Positions 42,413-50,613 of a stretch of DNA of 64,000 nt are shown here, piece after piece. Within the stretch, counting starts at the first letter, position 1. The number at the start of each line of letters is the position of its first letter. The position numbers and the translations under genes are program-made. The notes beneath the pieces are model-generated. The model saw only the letters and a list, made by a program, of their open reading frames with translations. It did no database searches and had not been told where the DNA came from. The DNA comes from Microbacterium elymi (GTDB taxonomy: Bacteria > Actinomycetota > Actinomycetes > Actinomycetales > Microbacteriaceae): the NCBI RefSeq assembly GCF_021582895.2, contig NZ_CP091139.2:434001-498000 (forward strand), in the 5' to 3' direction.

Positions 42413-43354
42413 ATGGCACAGGCAGTCCAGTACGTCGAGTTCGGCGGACCAGAGGTCCTGACGCTGCAGGAGGTGACCTCCCCGTCCCCCGGGGCCGGGG
42501 AGGTCGCCGTGCGGGTGGCGGCGGCCGGGATCAACCCGATCGACGCGAAGGTGCTCTCCGGGCTCCGGCCGACCGGGCCGATCACCGCACCGCGCGGGAT
42601 CGGCGGGGATGCCGCGGGCACGGTGATCGCCGTCGGACCGGACACCGAGGGCGTCGCCGTCGGGCAGGACGTGATCGTGTTCGGCGTGACCGGCACCTGC
42701 GCCACCGAGCTCACGGCACCGATCGCGCACGTGCAGCCGCGCCCGCCGCAGGTCTCGGCCGCCGCGGGCGCGGCTCTCGGCGTCCCCGCCGGCACCGCGT
42801 ACCAGACGCTTGCGCTCGCTGCATGTCGGCCGGGGCGACACGGTGCTCGTGCACGGCGGATCCGGATCGGTCGGGCAGGCGGTCGTGCAGTTCGCGATCC
42901 TGTGGGGCGCACGGGTCGTGGCCACGGCATCCCCCGTCGCCACGATCGCCTGCGCGCGCTGGGGGCGATCCCGGTCGCCTACGGCGGCGGCCTCGCCGCG
43001 CGGGTGCGGCGACGCTGCCCGGGAAGGCATCACCGCGGTGATCGACATCGCCGGCACCGACGAGGCGATCGAGACCTCGCTGCGGCTCGCACCGGACCGT
43101 GGACGGGTCGCGACGCTCGTGCGCGGGAAGGATGCCGCGGCCCTCGGCATCCGCGCATTCCTGGGCGGCGCCCCCGACCCGCTCACGCCGCGTCAGCAAC
43201 GCTGCGCGCCGAGGCGATGCCGGTCACCCTCGCACTGATGGCCGCCGGCAGGTTCACCGTGGAGCTCGGGCCGACGTTCCCGCTGGCCGATGCCGCCGCC
43301 GCGCTGCGCGCACTGGCCGCCGGCGTCGACGGCAAGATCACGCTGGTCCCGTAG
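42413..43354 (+). CDS. Zinc-independent quinone oxidoreductase (MDR family)
   Basis: A medium-chain reductase without the structural zinc Cys cluster. It has VRVAAAGINPIDAKVLSG, IGGDAAGTVIAVGPD, the NADPH loop VLVHGGSGSVGQAVVQFA and the C-terminal LADAAAALRALAAGVDGKITLVP. The frame changes four times: 42808-42813 (GCTTGC, one extra), the C run at 42931-42935 (one C lost), about 43010, and about 43197. The last two have no clean GCWGC explanation, so genuine decay cannot be excluded. Corrected length is about 313 aa, normal for the family. The end overlaps the convergent rhodanese gene by 17 bp. Confidence 0.8.
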   Translation: MAQAVQYVEFGGPEVLTLQEVTSPSPGAGEVAVRVAAAGINPIDAKVLSGLRPTGPITAPRGIGGDAAGTVIAVGPDTEGVAVGQDVIVFGVTGTCATELTAPIAHVQPRPPQVSAAAGAALGVPAGTAYQTLALAACRPGRHGARARRIRIGRAGGRAVRDPVGRTGRGHGIPRRHDRLRALGAIPVAYGGGLAARVRRRCPGRHHRGDRHRRHRRGDRDLAAARTGPWTGRDARAREGCRGPRHPRIPGRRPRPAHAASATLRAEAMPVTLALMAAGRFTVELGPTFPLADAAAALRALAAGVDGKITLVP

Positions 43355-44169
43355 CGACCGGCCGGCCCGGGGTGTTCGCCCACTGGCTCCACGACCCGGG
43401 GTACACGGCGACATCGATTCCGGCGATCGCCCCGGCCAGTGCGGCCTGTGCGGCAGTGATCCCCGAGCCGCAGTAGGCGGCCACCTCCGTGCCCTGCCCG
43501 GCGCCGACGGCGGCGAACGCCTGCCGGATGTCCGCGGCATCGGCGAACCGTCCGTCGCGCAGATACTCCGGGCTCGGCAGGTTCACCGCACCGGGGATGT
43601 GCCCGGCCACCGGGTCCAGCGGCTCCGCCTCGCCGCGATAGCGCTCGCCGGCGCGCACGTCCAGCAGCACGCCGTGCTCCGGCCAGGCCGCCGCGTCGTC
43701 GATGGATGCCACGCCCTCCGTCCGCTCGTGCAGCACGATCGACCCGGGCGCGGGGACCACGTCACCCGCCTCCAATGGCAGCACGGCCGCACGCCACGCG
43801 GACAGGCCGCCGTCCAGCACGCGCACGTCGGCGACGCCGGCACCGCGCAAGCATCCACCACAGCCGCGCCGCCCCCAGCATGTTCCAGTCGTCGTAGGCG
43901 ACGACCGTGTCGCCGGGGTCCACGCCCCACCGCCGGGCCGCGTCCTGCAGCACGGACAGCGGCGGGAGCGGATGCCGCCCCTCGCCGGGTGCGCCGAGCC
44001 GGGCCAGCTCGGTCTCCATCTGGACGTAGACCGCGCCCGGCAGGTGTCCGGACCGGTACGCCGGTCGCCCGTCGGGCTCGTCGAGGCGGTAGCGCACATC
44101 CAGGAGGCGCAGCGGTGCGCCCTCGTCGATCAGGGCGGACAGGGTACGGACGTCGATCAGCGGGTGCAC
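43338..44169 (-). CDS. sseA: Two-domain rhodanese (thiosulfate/3-mercaptopyruvate sulfurtransferase)
   Basis: About 277 aa. The inactive N-terminal rhodanese domain (HPLIDVRTLSALIDEG, RSGHLPGAVYVQME, VVAYDDWNMLGAARLWWML) is followed by the catalytic domain (LLDVRAGERYRGEAEPLD, HIPGAVNLPS) with the active-site Cys in AAYCGSGITAAQAALAG. The CGSGITA loop favours the mercaptopyruvate/thiosulfate type. The frame changes at 43847-43852 (GCAAGC on plus); one base removed gives MLRGAGVADVRVLDGG. GTG 44169 has CACGAT 6 nt upstream. It is divergent from metY, another sulfur gene. Confidence 0.88.
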
Positions 44170-44175
44170 TCCCCC

Positions 44176-44181
44176 ATCGTG
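44176..44181 (-). promoter_or_regulatory. Possible -10 of the rhodanese gene
   Basis: CACGAT on the minus strand ends 6 nt before GTG 44169. Confidence 0.35.
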
Positions 44182-44248
44182 CCCCCTTCGCGGCCGGGGT
44201 CGGCGCAACAGTTCGACACACGAGGCGCGATCGGGCGGGGTCGGCATC

Positions 44249-44254
44249 GAGAAT
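44249..44254 (+). promoter_or_regulatory. -10 hexamer of metY
   Basis: GAGAAT ends 6 nt before ATG 44261; the same hexamer and spacing occur before the response regulator and DNA ligase genes. Confidence 0.45.
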
Positions 44255-44260
44255 GGGACC

Positions 44261-45583
44261 ATGTCTGACGCCGCCGACTGTCCCACCCCCTCGTTTGCGA
44301 CCGTCCAGGTCCAGGCGGGGTTCACGGCGAGCGCCCCGGTGCCGGCGGCGGTGCCGCCGATCTACCAGTCCAACGCGTTCGAGTTCGAGTCGCTCTCGCA
44401 CGCGCGCGACCTGTTCGCGCACCGTCGGGACGGAGACGTCTATTCGCGCACGGCGAACCCCACGGTGGCCGTGCTCGAGCAGCGCGTGGCCGCGCTGGAG
44501 GGCGGGATCGCCGCGGTCGCCCTCGCCTCCGGCCAGGCGGCCGTCGCGCTGACCCTGCTGGCGCTGGCCGGCCGGGGCGGGCACATCGTCGCCGCCCGGC
44601 AGCTGTACGGCGGCACGGTCGACCTGCTCGAGGACACGCTCCCGGACTGGGGCATCGAGACCACTTTCGTCGACCAGGACGATGTGGACGGCTGGCGCGA
44701 CGCGGTGCGCGAGTCCACGCGCGTCTTCCTCGCCGAGACCGTCGCCAACCCGATCGCGCAGGTGCTGGACGTGCGGCGGATCGCCGACATCGCCCATGCC
44801 GCCGGCGTGCCGCTGGTCGTGGACAACACCGTCGCCACCCCTTACCTGCAGCGTCCGAAGGAGTTCGGGGCCGATGTCGCGGTGCACTCGGCGACGAAGT
44901 TCATCGGCGGCCACGGTGCGGTCCTCGGCGGCGTGATCGTGGATCTCGGCACGTTCGACTTCACCGCCGCACCGGAACGCTGGCCGGCGCTGTCCGCACC
45001 CTCGCGCCGGCTCGGCGGCCAGGCCAGCCTGGCCGACCACTTCGCCGGCGGATCGCCGTTGATCGCCCTGATCAAGGCGAAATACCTGCACGATCTCGGG
45101 CCGACCCTCTCAGCGTCCTCCGCCTTCCAGCTGCTGCAGGGGCTGGAGACGCTCGACCTGCGGATGCAGCGGCACTCGGCATCGGCCCAGCTGATCGCCG
45201 AGCATCTCCGGTCGCACCCCGCCGTGGCCGCGGTGCACCACCCCGGGCTGCCCACCAGCCCCTGGCACGCGGCATCCCGCACCTACCTGAGCCGCGGCGT
45301 CCCGTCGGTGTTCTCGATCGAGCTGCGCTCTGCCGGAGACCCCGCCGCCGACTTCGACCGGGTCGAACGGTTCATCTCCGGGCTGCGGGTGCTGCGGCTG
45401 CTGGCCAACATCGGCGACGCCCGCAGCATCGTGACCCACCCGGCGTCGATGACGCACAGCCATCTGTCGCCGGTGCAGCTGCGCGAGGCGGGGATCTCGT
45501 CGGCGACGGTCCGCCTGTCGATCGGCCTGGAGGACCCGGCCGACCTGATCGCCGATCTCGACCGCGCCCTGGCCGCCGTCTGA
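44261..45583 (+). CDS. metY: O-acetylhomoserine aminocarboxypropyltransferase (Cys/Met metabolism PLP enzyme)
   Basis: 440 residues, intact, the MetY length rather than the roughly 390 of MetB or MetC. It has PPIYQSNAFEF, DVYSRTANPTVAVLEQRVAALEGG, the Schiff-base Lys in VHSATKFIGGHGAVLGG and the C-terminal VTHPASMTHSHL and ATVRLSIGLEDPADLI. MetY makes homocysteine from O-acetylhomoserine and sulfide. It is transcribed divergently from a sulfurtransferase gene across 91 bp, suggesting a sulfur-assimilation pair, but no shared operator is apparent. Confidence 0.87.
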   Translation: MSDAADCPTPSFATVQVQAGFTASAPVPAAVPPIYQSNAFEFESLSHARDLFAHRRDGDVYSRTANPTVAVLEQRVAALEGGIAAVALASGQAAVALTLLALAGRGGHIVAARQLYGGTVDLLEDTLPDWGIETTFVDQDDVDGWRDAVRESTRVFLAETVANPIAQVLDVRRIADIAHAAGVPLVVDNTVATPYLQRPKEFGADVAVHSATKFIGGHGAVLGGVIVDLGTFDFTAAPERWPALSAPSRRLGGQASLADHFAGGSPLIALIKAKYLHDLGPTLSASSAFQLLQGLETLDLRMQRHSASAQLIAEHLRSHPAVAAVHHPGLPTSPWHAASRTYLSRGVPSVFSIELRSAGDPAADFDRVERFISGLRVLRLLANIGDARSIVTHPASMTHSHLSPVQLREAGISSATVRLSIGLEDPADLIADLDRALAAV

Positions 45584-45590
45584 GAACCCA

Positions 45591-45596
45591 TAGTCT
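45591..45596 (+). promoter_or_regulatory. -10 hexamer of the Gfo/Idh gene
   Basis: TAGTCT ends 6 nt before ATG 45603 and overlaps nothing coding; identical hexamer and spacing to the HNH gene. Confidence 0.5.
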
Positions 45597-45602
45597 GAGG
45601 AC

Positions 45603-46622
45603 ATGACCGGACTTCGATGGGGCATCCTCGCCACGGGCGGCATCGCCCACGCGTTCACCAGCGACCTGCGCACCGCGGGACGCGACGTGCGGGCCGTCGG
45701 CTCGCGCCGCCCGGACGCCGCCGAGCGGTTCGCCCGGGAGTTCGCGATCCCGCGCGCGCACGGCTCGTATGAGGAGCTCGCCGCCGACCCCGATGTCGAC
45801 ATCGTCTACGTGGCCACGCCCCACCCGATGCACGCCGAAGACGCGCTGCTGTGCCTGGAGCACGGCAAGCACGTGCTCGTGGAGAAGTCGTTCACCGTGA
45901 ACGCCCGCCAGGCGCGGGCGGTGCAGTCCGCCGCCGCCGAGCGCGGCCTGCTGGCCATGGAGGCGATGTGGACGCGATATCTGCCGCACATGCGCCGCAT
46001 CCGCGCGCTGATCGCCGACGGCGCGCTCGGCGAGGTGCGGGCGCTGTTCGCCGACCACACGCAGCAGATCAGCACCGACCCGACGCATCGGCTGAACGCA
46101 CTCGAGCTGGGCGGTGGGGCGCTGCTGGACCTGGGCATCTACCCGGTCTCGTTCGCGTGGGACATCCTCGGCGCGCCGATGACGGTCCAGGCGCAGGCCC
46201 GGCTCGGCGACACCGGCGCGGACACCGAAGTGGCCACGGTCTTCACGCACGCCTCCGGCGCCGTCTCCACGACACTGTCGTCGTCGCGGGCCGCGGGGCC
46301 GAACACCGCCCACATCGTCGGCACTGCCGGGCGCATCGACATCGACCGGGTCTGGTACACGCCCACCTCGTTCCGGCTGACCGCCCCCGACGGCACCGTC
46401 GTCGAGGACTACGTGTCAGAGGTCGACGGCCGTGGCATGCAGTTCCAGGCGCTCGAGGCGGAGCGCCTCATCGCCGAGGGCCGGCGCGACGGCGACCTGC
46501 TCCCGATCGCCGAGACCGTCGCGATCATGGGCACGCTGGACGAGATCCGCGCGCAGATCGGCGTCCGCTACTCTGCCGACGACCCGGCTGAGGGCTCCGC
46601 TGACGAATCCGCAGGCGACTGA
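45603..46622 (+). CDS. Gfo/Idh/MocA-family NAD(P)-dependent oxidoreductase
   Basis: 339 residues, intact. The N-terminal Rossmann domain reads LRWGILATGGIAHAFTSDLR, followed by VDIVYVATPHPMHAEDALLCLEHGKHVLVEKSF, which contains the EK-P-type catalytic Lys of the family, and EAMWTRYLPHMRRIRAL. The C-terminal domain includes GGGALLDLGIYPVSFAW. These enzymes oxidise sugars, inositols or dihydrodiols; the substrate is undetermined. It ends in a tail rich in Ala, Glu and Asp that overlaps the convergent small membrane gene by 55 bp. Confidence 0.87.
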   Translation: MTGLRWGILATGGIAHAFTSDLRTAGRDVRAVGSRRPDAAERFAREFAIPRAHGSYEELAADPDVDIVYVATPHPMHAEDALLCLEHGKHVLVEKSFTVNARQARAVQSAAAERGLLAMEAMWTRYLPHMRRIRALIADGALGEVRALFADHTQQISTDPTHRLNALELGGGALLDLGIYPVSFAWDILGAPMTVQAQARLGDTGADTEVATVFTHASGAVSTTLSSSRAAGPNTAHIVGTAGRIDIDRVWYTPTSFRLTAPDGTVVEDYVSEVDGRGMQFQALEAERLIAEGRRDGDLLPIAETVAIMGTLDEIRAQIGVRYSADDPAEGSADESAGD

Positions 46623-46981
46623 CCTACGTCCCCCGACTGCCGTCGCCGCCCCTCGGAGCGCAGGCGGTCCTGTGCGATCTCGCGCTCCAGATCGGCCAGC
46701 TGTGCTCGGTGGTGCGCGTGTCCTGCGGGCGGGCCGGCGGCGAGGGGACGGATGCCGTGGGCTTGCGCGGTGCGCGCGCGGCGATGCTGACGCGGCGGGC
46801 GATCGGGATACTCGCGCCCCAGCACGAACCACAGGACCACTCCCAGCACCGGCAGCAGGATCACCAGGATCAGCCAGACGAACTTCGGCATGAACCGGAT
46901 CCGCGCCTCGTCGTGGGTGACGATGTCCACAACGGCGAACACCATCGCCGCCATCACCAGGAGCCAGAACAGGAACGGCAT
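46568..46981 (-). CDS. PLDc_N (cardiolipin synthase N-terminal) membrane protein
   Basis: 137 residues. Two hydrophobic helices (FLFWLLVMAAMVFAVVDIV and FVWLILVILLPVLGVVLWFVLGRE) with the motif GVVLWFVLGREY define the PLDc_N domain. No phospholipase D HKD catalytic motif follows. Instead there is a charged region AHHRAQLADLEREIAQDRL that could form a coiled coil. It is an orphan regulatory or scaffold protein of unknown role. The ATG at 46981 has TATGCT 6 nt upstream, and the gene is divergent from the NYN gene. Confidence 0.75.
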   Translation of the reverse strand: MPFLFWLLVMAAMVFAVVDIVTHDEARIRFMPKFVWLILVILLPVLGVVLWFVLGREYPDRPPRQHRRARTAQAHGIRPLAAGPPAGHAHHRAQLADLEREIAQDRLRSEGRRRQSGDVGQSPADSSAEPSAGSSAE

Positions 46982-46987
46982 GACACG

Positions 46988-46993
46988 AGCATA
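46988..46993 (-). promoter_or_regulatory. -10 hexamer of the PLDc_N gene
   Basis: TATGCT on the minus strand ends 6 nt before ATG 46981, the same hexamer as at rsmI. Confidence 0.5.
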
Positions 46994-47006
46994 GGTGGCG
47001 ACCTGC

Positions 47007-47012
47007 GACACT
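47007..47012 (+). promoter_or_regulatory. -10 hexamer of the NYN gene
   Basis: GACACT ends 6 nt before ATG 47019. It lies 13 bp from the opposing PLDc_N -10, forming a compact divergent promoter. Confidence 0.45.
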
Positions 47013-47018
47013 GGGACC

Positions 47019-47915
47019 ATGCCCACTGCACAGGATGCCCGCGTCGCCGTCTACCTCGACTTCGACAACATCGTGATGAGCTGGTACGACCGAGTGCACG
47101 GCCGCAACTCGTACTCGCATGACCGGCAGCGCATCACCGCCGATCCCAGCGAGCCCGAGATCGCGCAGCGCCTGGCCGCGGCCACCATCGACGTCGGCGC
47201 GATCATCGACTACGCGGCATCCTTCGGCACCCTGGTGCTGACCCGGGCCTACGCGGACTGGTCCAGCCCGGTCAACGCACAGTACCGCTCGCAGCTGGTG
47301 GCCCGCGCGGTCGACCTGGTGCAGCTGTTCCCGGCGGCCGCGTATGCGAAGAACGGCGCCGACATCCGCCTGGCCGTCGACACCGTCGAGGACATGTTCC
47401 GACTGCCCGACCTGACCCACGTCGTGATCGTCGGCGGCGACTCCGACTATGTGCCGCTCGCCCAGCGCTGCAAGCGCCTCGGCCGCTTCGTGGTCGGGGT
47501 GGGCGTCGCCGGATCCACGGCGAAGTCGCTGGCGGCCGCGTGCGATCAGTTCGACTCGTACGACTCCCTGCCCGGCATCACCGTGGTGGAGGCGCCGGAG
47601 TCAAAGTCCGAATCGGATGCCGCTCCCGCCGGCCGCACCCGCACGAAGAAGAAGGAGAAGGAGGAGAAGGAGCAGAGCGACGCCTCCGGAGAGCTCCTGG
47701 AACGCGCGCTCAAGCTCGAGCACGTGCGCACCGACGACGAGTGGGTGCATCTGTCGGCGGTGAAGAACCTGCTCAAGCGGATGGACCCGTCCTTCAGCGA
47801 GAAGGCGCTCGGGCACCGGTCGTTCTCGGACTTCGTGAAGGCGCATCCGGAGGTCGCCGAGCTCGACGAGTCGACCAACATCGTCACCGTGCGACTGCAG
47901 CCCTCGCGCTCCTGA
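47019..47915 (+). CDS. NYN-domain RNase-like protein with C-terminal LOTUS/OST-HTH domain
   Basis: 298 residues, intact. The N-terminal NYN (PIN-like) domain has the acidic catalytic residues in VAVYLDFDNIVMSWYD, NGADIRLAVDTVED and VVIVGGDSDYVPLAQRCKRLG. A highly charged linker (KKKEKEEKEQSD) follows. The C-terminal part (LEHVRTDDEWVHLSAVKNLLKRMDPSF, then SFSDFVKAHPEV) is a LOTUS/OST-HTH RNA-binding fold. The architecture implies a structured-RNA nuclease, but no bacterial member has a settled substrate. ATG 47019 is preferred to the upstream in-frame ATG at 46995 because of the -10 spacing. Confidence 0.87.
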   Translation: MPTAQDARVAVYLDFDNIVMSWYDRVHGRNSYSHDRQRITADPSEPEIAQRLAAATIDVGAIIDYAASFGTLVLTRAYADWSSPVNAQYRSQLVARAVDLVQLFPAAAYAKNGADIRLAVDTVEDMFRLPDLTHVVIVGGDSDYVPLAQRCKRLGRFVVGVGVAGSTAKSLAAACDQFDSYDSLPGITVVEAPESKSESDAAPAGRTRTKKKEKEEKEQSDASGELLERALKLEHVRTDDEWVHLSAVKNLLKRMDPSFSEKALGHRSFSDFVKAHPEVAELDESTNIVTVRLQPSRS

Positions 47916-47944
47916 GACCACCCCACGGCGGACTCGCGGTGCGC

Positions 47945-47950
47945 TAGCGT
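47945..47950 (+). promoter_or_regulatory. -10 hexamer of the glutaminase gene
   Basis: TAGCGT ends 6 nt before GTG 47957. Confidence 0.5.
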
Positions 47951-47956
47951 GGGCGC

Positions 47957-48976
47957 GTGCGCGACGACGAGTTGGATGTCACCGATGTCCACCAGCGGGC
48001 GCGCACCGGCCCGGTCCCTGAGGACCGCGCGATCGATGCGGCGGTGGACAGTGCCTACCGCCGCGCCCGTGACCGGCACGACGGCGCCGTGGCGGACTAC
48101 ATCCCGGTGCTGGCCGGTGCCGATCCGGATGCGTTCGGCCTGTGCGTGGCCGACGTCGACGGCGGCCTGCACGAGGCGGGCCAGACCCGGGTGCCGTTCT
48201 CGATCCAGTCCATCTCCAAGGCCTTCGCATACGCCCTGCTGTGCGAGGCCGTCGGGCACCACGAGGTCCGCGAACTCGTCGGCGTGAACAGCACCGGACT
48301 CGCGTTCAACTCGGTCATCGCGATCGAGATGAACGACGGCCACCCGATGAACCCGATGGTCAACGCCGGCGCGATCGCCACGACGGCGCTCCTGCCGGGC
48401 GGCAGCCCCGACGGGCAATGGCGGTTTCTGCATGAGGGGCTCTCCCGCTTCGCCGGGCACGAGCTGATCCTCGACGACGAGGTGTACCGCTCCGAGAGCG
48501 GCACGAATCAGCGCAACCAGGCGATCGCGGCGCTCCTGCACAGCTACGGGCGGATGCGGACCGACCCCGCCGAGGCGGTGGATGTCTACACCCGCCAGTG
48601 CTCGCTGCGGGTGGACGCGCGCGATCTGGCGGTGATGGGCGCGACCCTCGCCGACGGCGGCGTGAACCCGCTCACCGGCGACCAGGTGGTCTCGGCCGAC
48701 GTCTGCCGCGACACGCTGGCGGTGATGGCCGCCAGCGGCCTGTACCAGACCAGCGGCGAGTGGCTGTTCGAGATCGGCCTGCCGGGCAAGAGCGGCGTGG
48801 CCGGCGGACTGGTCACCGTGGCACCGGGCAAGGTGGGCATCGGGGCGTACGCCCCGCGGTTGGATGCCGCGGGCAACAGCGTCCGAGGACAGGTGGCGAC
48901 CGCCTACCTTGCACGCTCGCTGGGACTGAACATCTTCGCCTCCGCGTCGCATTTCCATCGAGAGGACACCCCATGA
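47957..48976 (+). CDS. glsA: Glutaminase
   Basis: 339 residues, intact. A serine beta-lactamase-like glutaminase: the catalytic Ser-Lys pair is in PFSIQSISKAFAYAL, the substrate residues are in NPMVNAGAIATTAL, and ESGTNQRNQAIAALL and YTRQCSLRVDARDLAVMGATLADGG follow. It hydrolyses glutamine to glutamate and ammonia. The stop overlaps the ATG of a following MFS transporter (ATGA), a coupling that suggests transport linked to glutamine metabolism or acid stress. Confidence 0.92.
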   Translation: MRDDELDVTDVHQRARTGPVPEDRAIDAAVDSAYRRARDRHDGAVADYIPVLAGADPDAFGLCVADVDGGLHEAGQTRVPFSIQSISKAFAYALLCEAVGHHEVRELVGVNSTGLAFNSVIAIEMNDGHPMNPMVNAGAIATTALLPGGSPDGQWRFLHEGLSRFAGHELILDDEVYRSESGTNQRNQAIAALLHSYGRMRTDPAEAVDVYTRQCSLRVDARDLAVMGATLADGGVNPLTGDQVVSADVCRDTLAVMAASGLYQTSGEWLFEIGLPGKSGVAGGLVTVAPGKVGIGAYAPRLDAAGNSVRGQVATAYLARSLGLNIFASASHFHREDTP

Positions 48977-50608
48977 CCGCTTCCGCGCCCGCGCGCACCT
49001 CCTGGGTCCCGCTGATCGGCCTGTTCCTGGCGCAGATCCTCATGTCCTACAACGTCGCCGCGCTGCCGGTCACCCTGGGCAGCATGGTCGACGATTTCGG
49101 CGTGCCGCCCACCGACGTGTCCACCGCGATCGTGGTGTACGGACTGTTCGTGGCGGCGCTGGTGATGGTCGGCGCCAAGATCGGGCAGCGCATCGGGTGG
49201 GTGGTCATCTTCCGCGTGGTCGTGCTCGTGTTCGCGGCATCCGCGCTGATCATGATCCTCTCCCCGGGCGTGGGCTGGGTGATCCTCGCACAGGCGCTGG
49301 CCGGAGCATCCGCCGCCATCATCGTCCCCGCCCTCGTCGCCCTGATCGCCGAGAACTATCACGGGCGGCAGCAGGAGACGGCGATCGGCTCGCTCGGCTC
49401 TGCGCGGGCGCTGGCCGGCGTCACCGCCTTCCTGCTCGGCGGGACCCTCGCCACGTTCGTCGGCTGGCGGTGGGTGTTCGCGGTCGTGCTGGTGATCGCC
49501 GTGGCGGTTTTCGTGCTGAGCTTCGGCCTGACCGCGTCGCGCGGCAACCCGGGCATCAAGATCGACGTGGTGGCCGCGGTCATCATCGGGCTGGGCATCA
49601 TGTGCCTCACCCTCGGGGTGAACAACCTGAACGGCTGGGGCTGCTGCAGGCGACCGAGAACGCCCCGTTCGACGTGCTCGGGCTCTCCCCCGCGCCCGTG
49701 CTGATCCTGGTCGGGATCGTGCTCGTGCAAGCTGTTCTTCCTGTGGACGCGACGGCGGACCAAGCGGGGGAAGGTGCCGCTGGTCAGCCTGTCGGTGTTC
49801 GGCTCGTCCCGTGAGCGCGCCGCGGTGTACGCGATGTTCATCGTGGTGGCGCTGGAGGCGGCGCTGAACTTCACGGTGCCGCTGTACATCCAGATCGTGC
49901 AGGGGCGCACCCCGTTCGACACGTCCCTGGCCATGCCTGCCGTTCAACCTCACGGTGTTCGTCGCCGCGATGGTGGTGGTGCGGTTCTACCGCCGGTTCT
50001 CGCCGCGCCAGATCGGGGTGTTCGGGTTCATCCTGACCACCGCCGCGCTGGTCTGGCTCTCGTTCGTGGTCACCAACAACTGGGAGACGCTGCCCACGAT
50101 CCTCGGGCTGTTCGTTTTCGGCGTCGGGCAGGGGTCGTTGGTCACGCTGGTGTTCAACGTACTGGTCACGGCCTCGCCGAAGGAGCTCGCCGGCGACGTC
50201 GGCTCGGTGCGCGGCACCACGCAGAATCTCGCCTCGGCCGTCGGGACGGCGGTCTCGGGTGCGCTGCTGGTGGGTCTGCTGGCCGGCGGGATCACCACGG
50301 CGATCGCGGCCCATCCCGATCTTCCGGACGAGGTGACCGCGCAGATCCCGCTGAGCAGCGTGAACTTCGTCAGCAACGACCGGCTCGACGAGGTGCTGGC
50401 GGCGACCGACCTGACCGACCAGCAGGTGGCGGCCGCGGTCGAGATCAACGAGAGCGCGCGCCTGGGCGCGCTGCGCCTGGGGCTGCTGATCCTGGCCGGG
50501 GTCAGCGCGGCCGCCATCGTGCCGGCCAGTCGTCTGCCCAAGTTCCGGCCCGGTGAGATCCCGGAGTCGGTGGCCAGCGGCGCAGACCCGGGGCATGACG
50601 CGGCCTGA
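48973..50608 (+). CDS. MFS transporter (14-helix DHA2-like) coupled to glutaminase
   Basis: About 545 aa after correction. Helix 1 is [21 protein letters not shown], and motif-C-like [15 protein letters not shown] follows, with an extracytoplasmic loop late in the protein ([21 protein letters not shown]). Three frame changes occur: the G run at 49637-49640 (one G lost, [15 protein letters not shown]), 49727-49732 ([17 protein letters not shown]) and 49935-49940 ([18 protein letters not shown]). The substrate is unknown. The ATGA overlap with glsA is the strongest clue to its role. Confidence 0.85.
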
Positions 50609-50613
50609 TCCGG

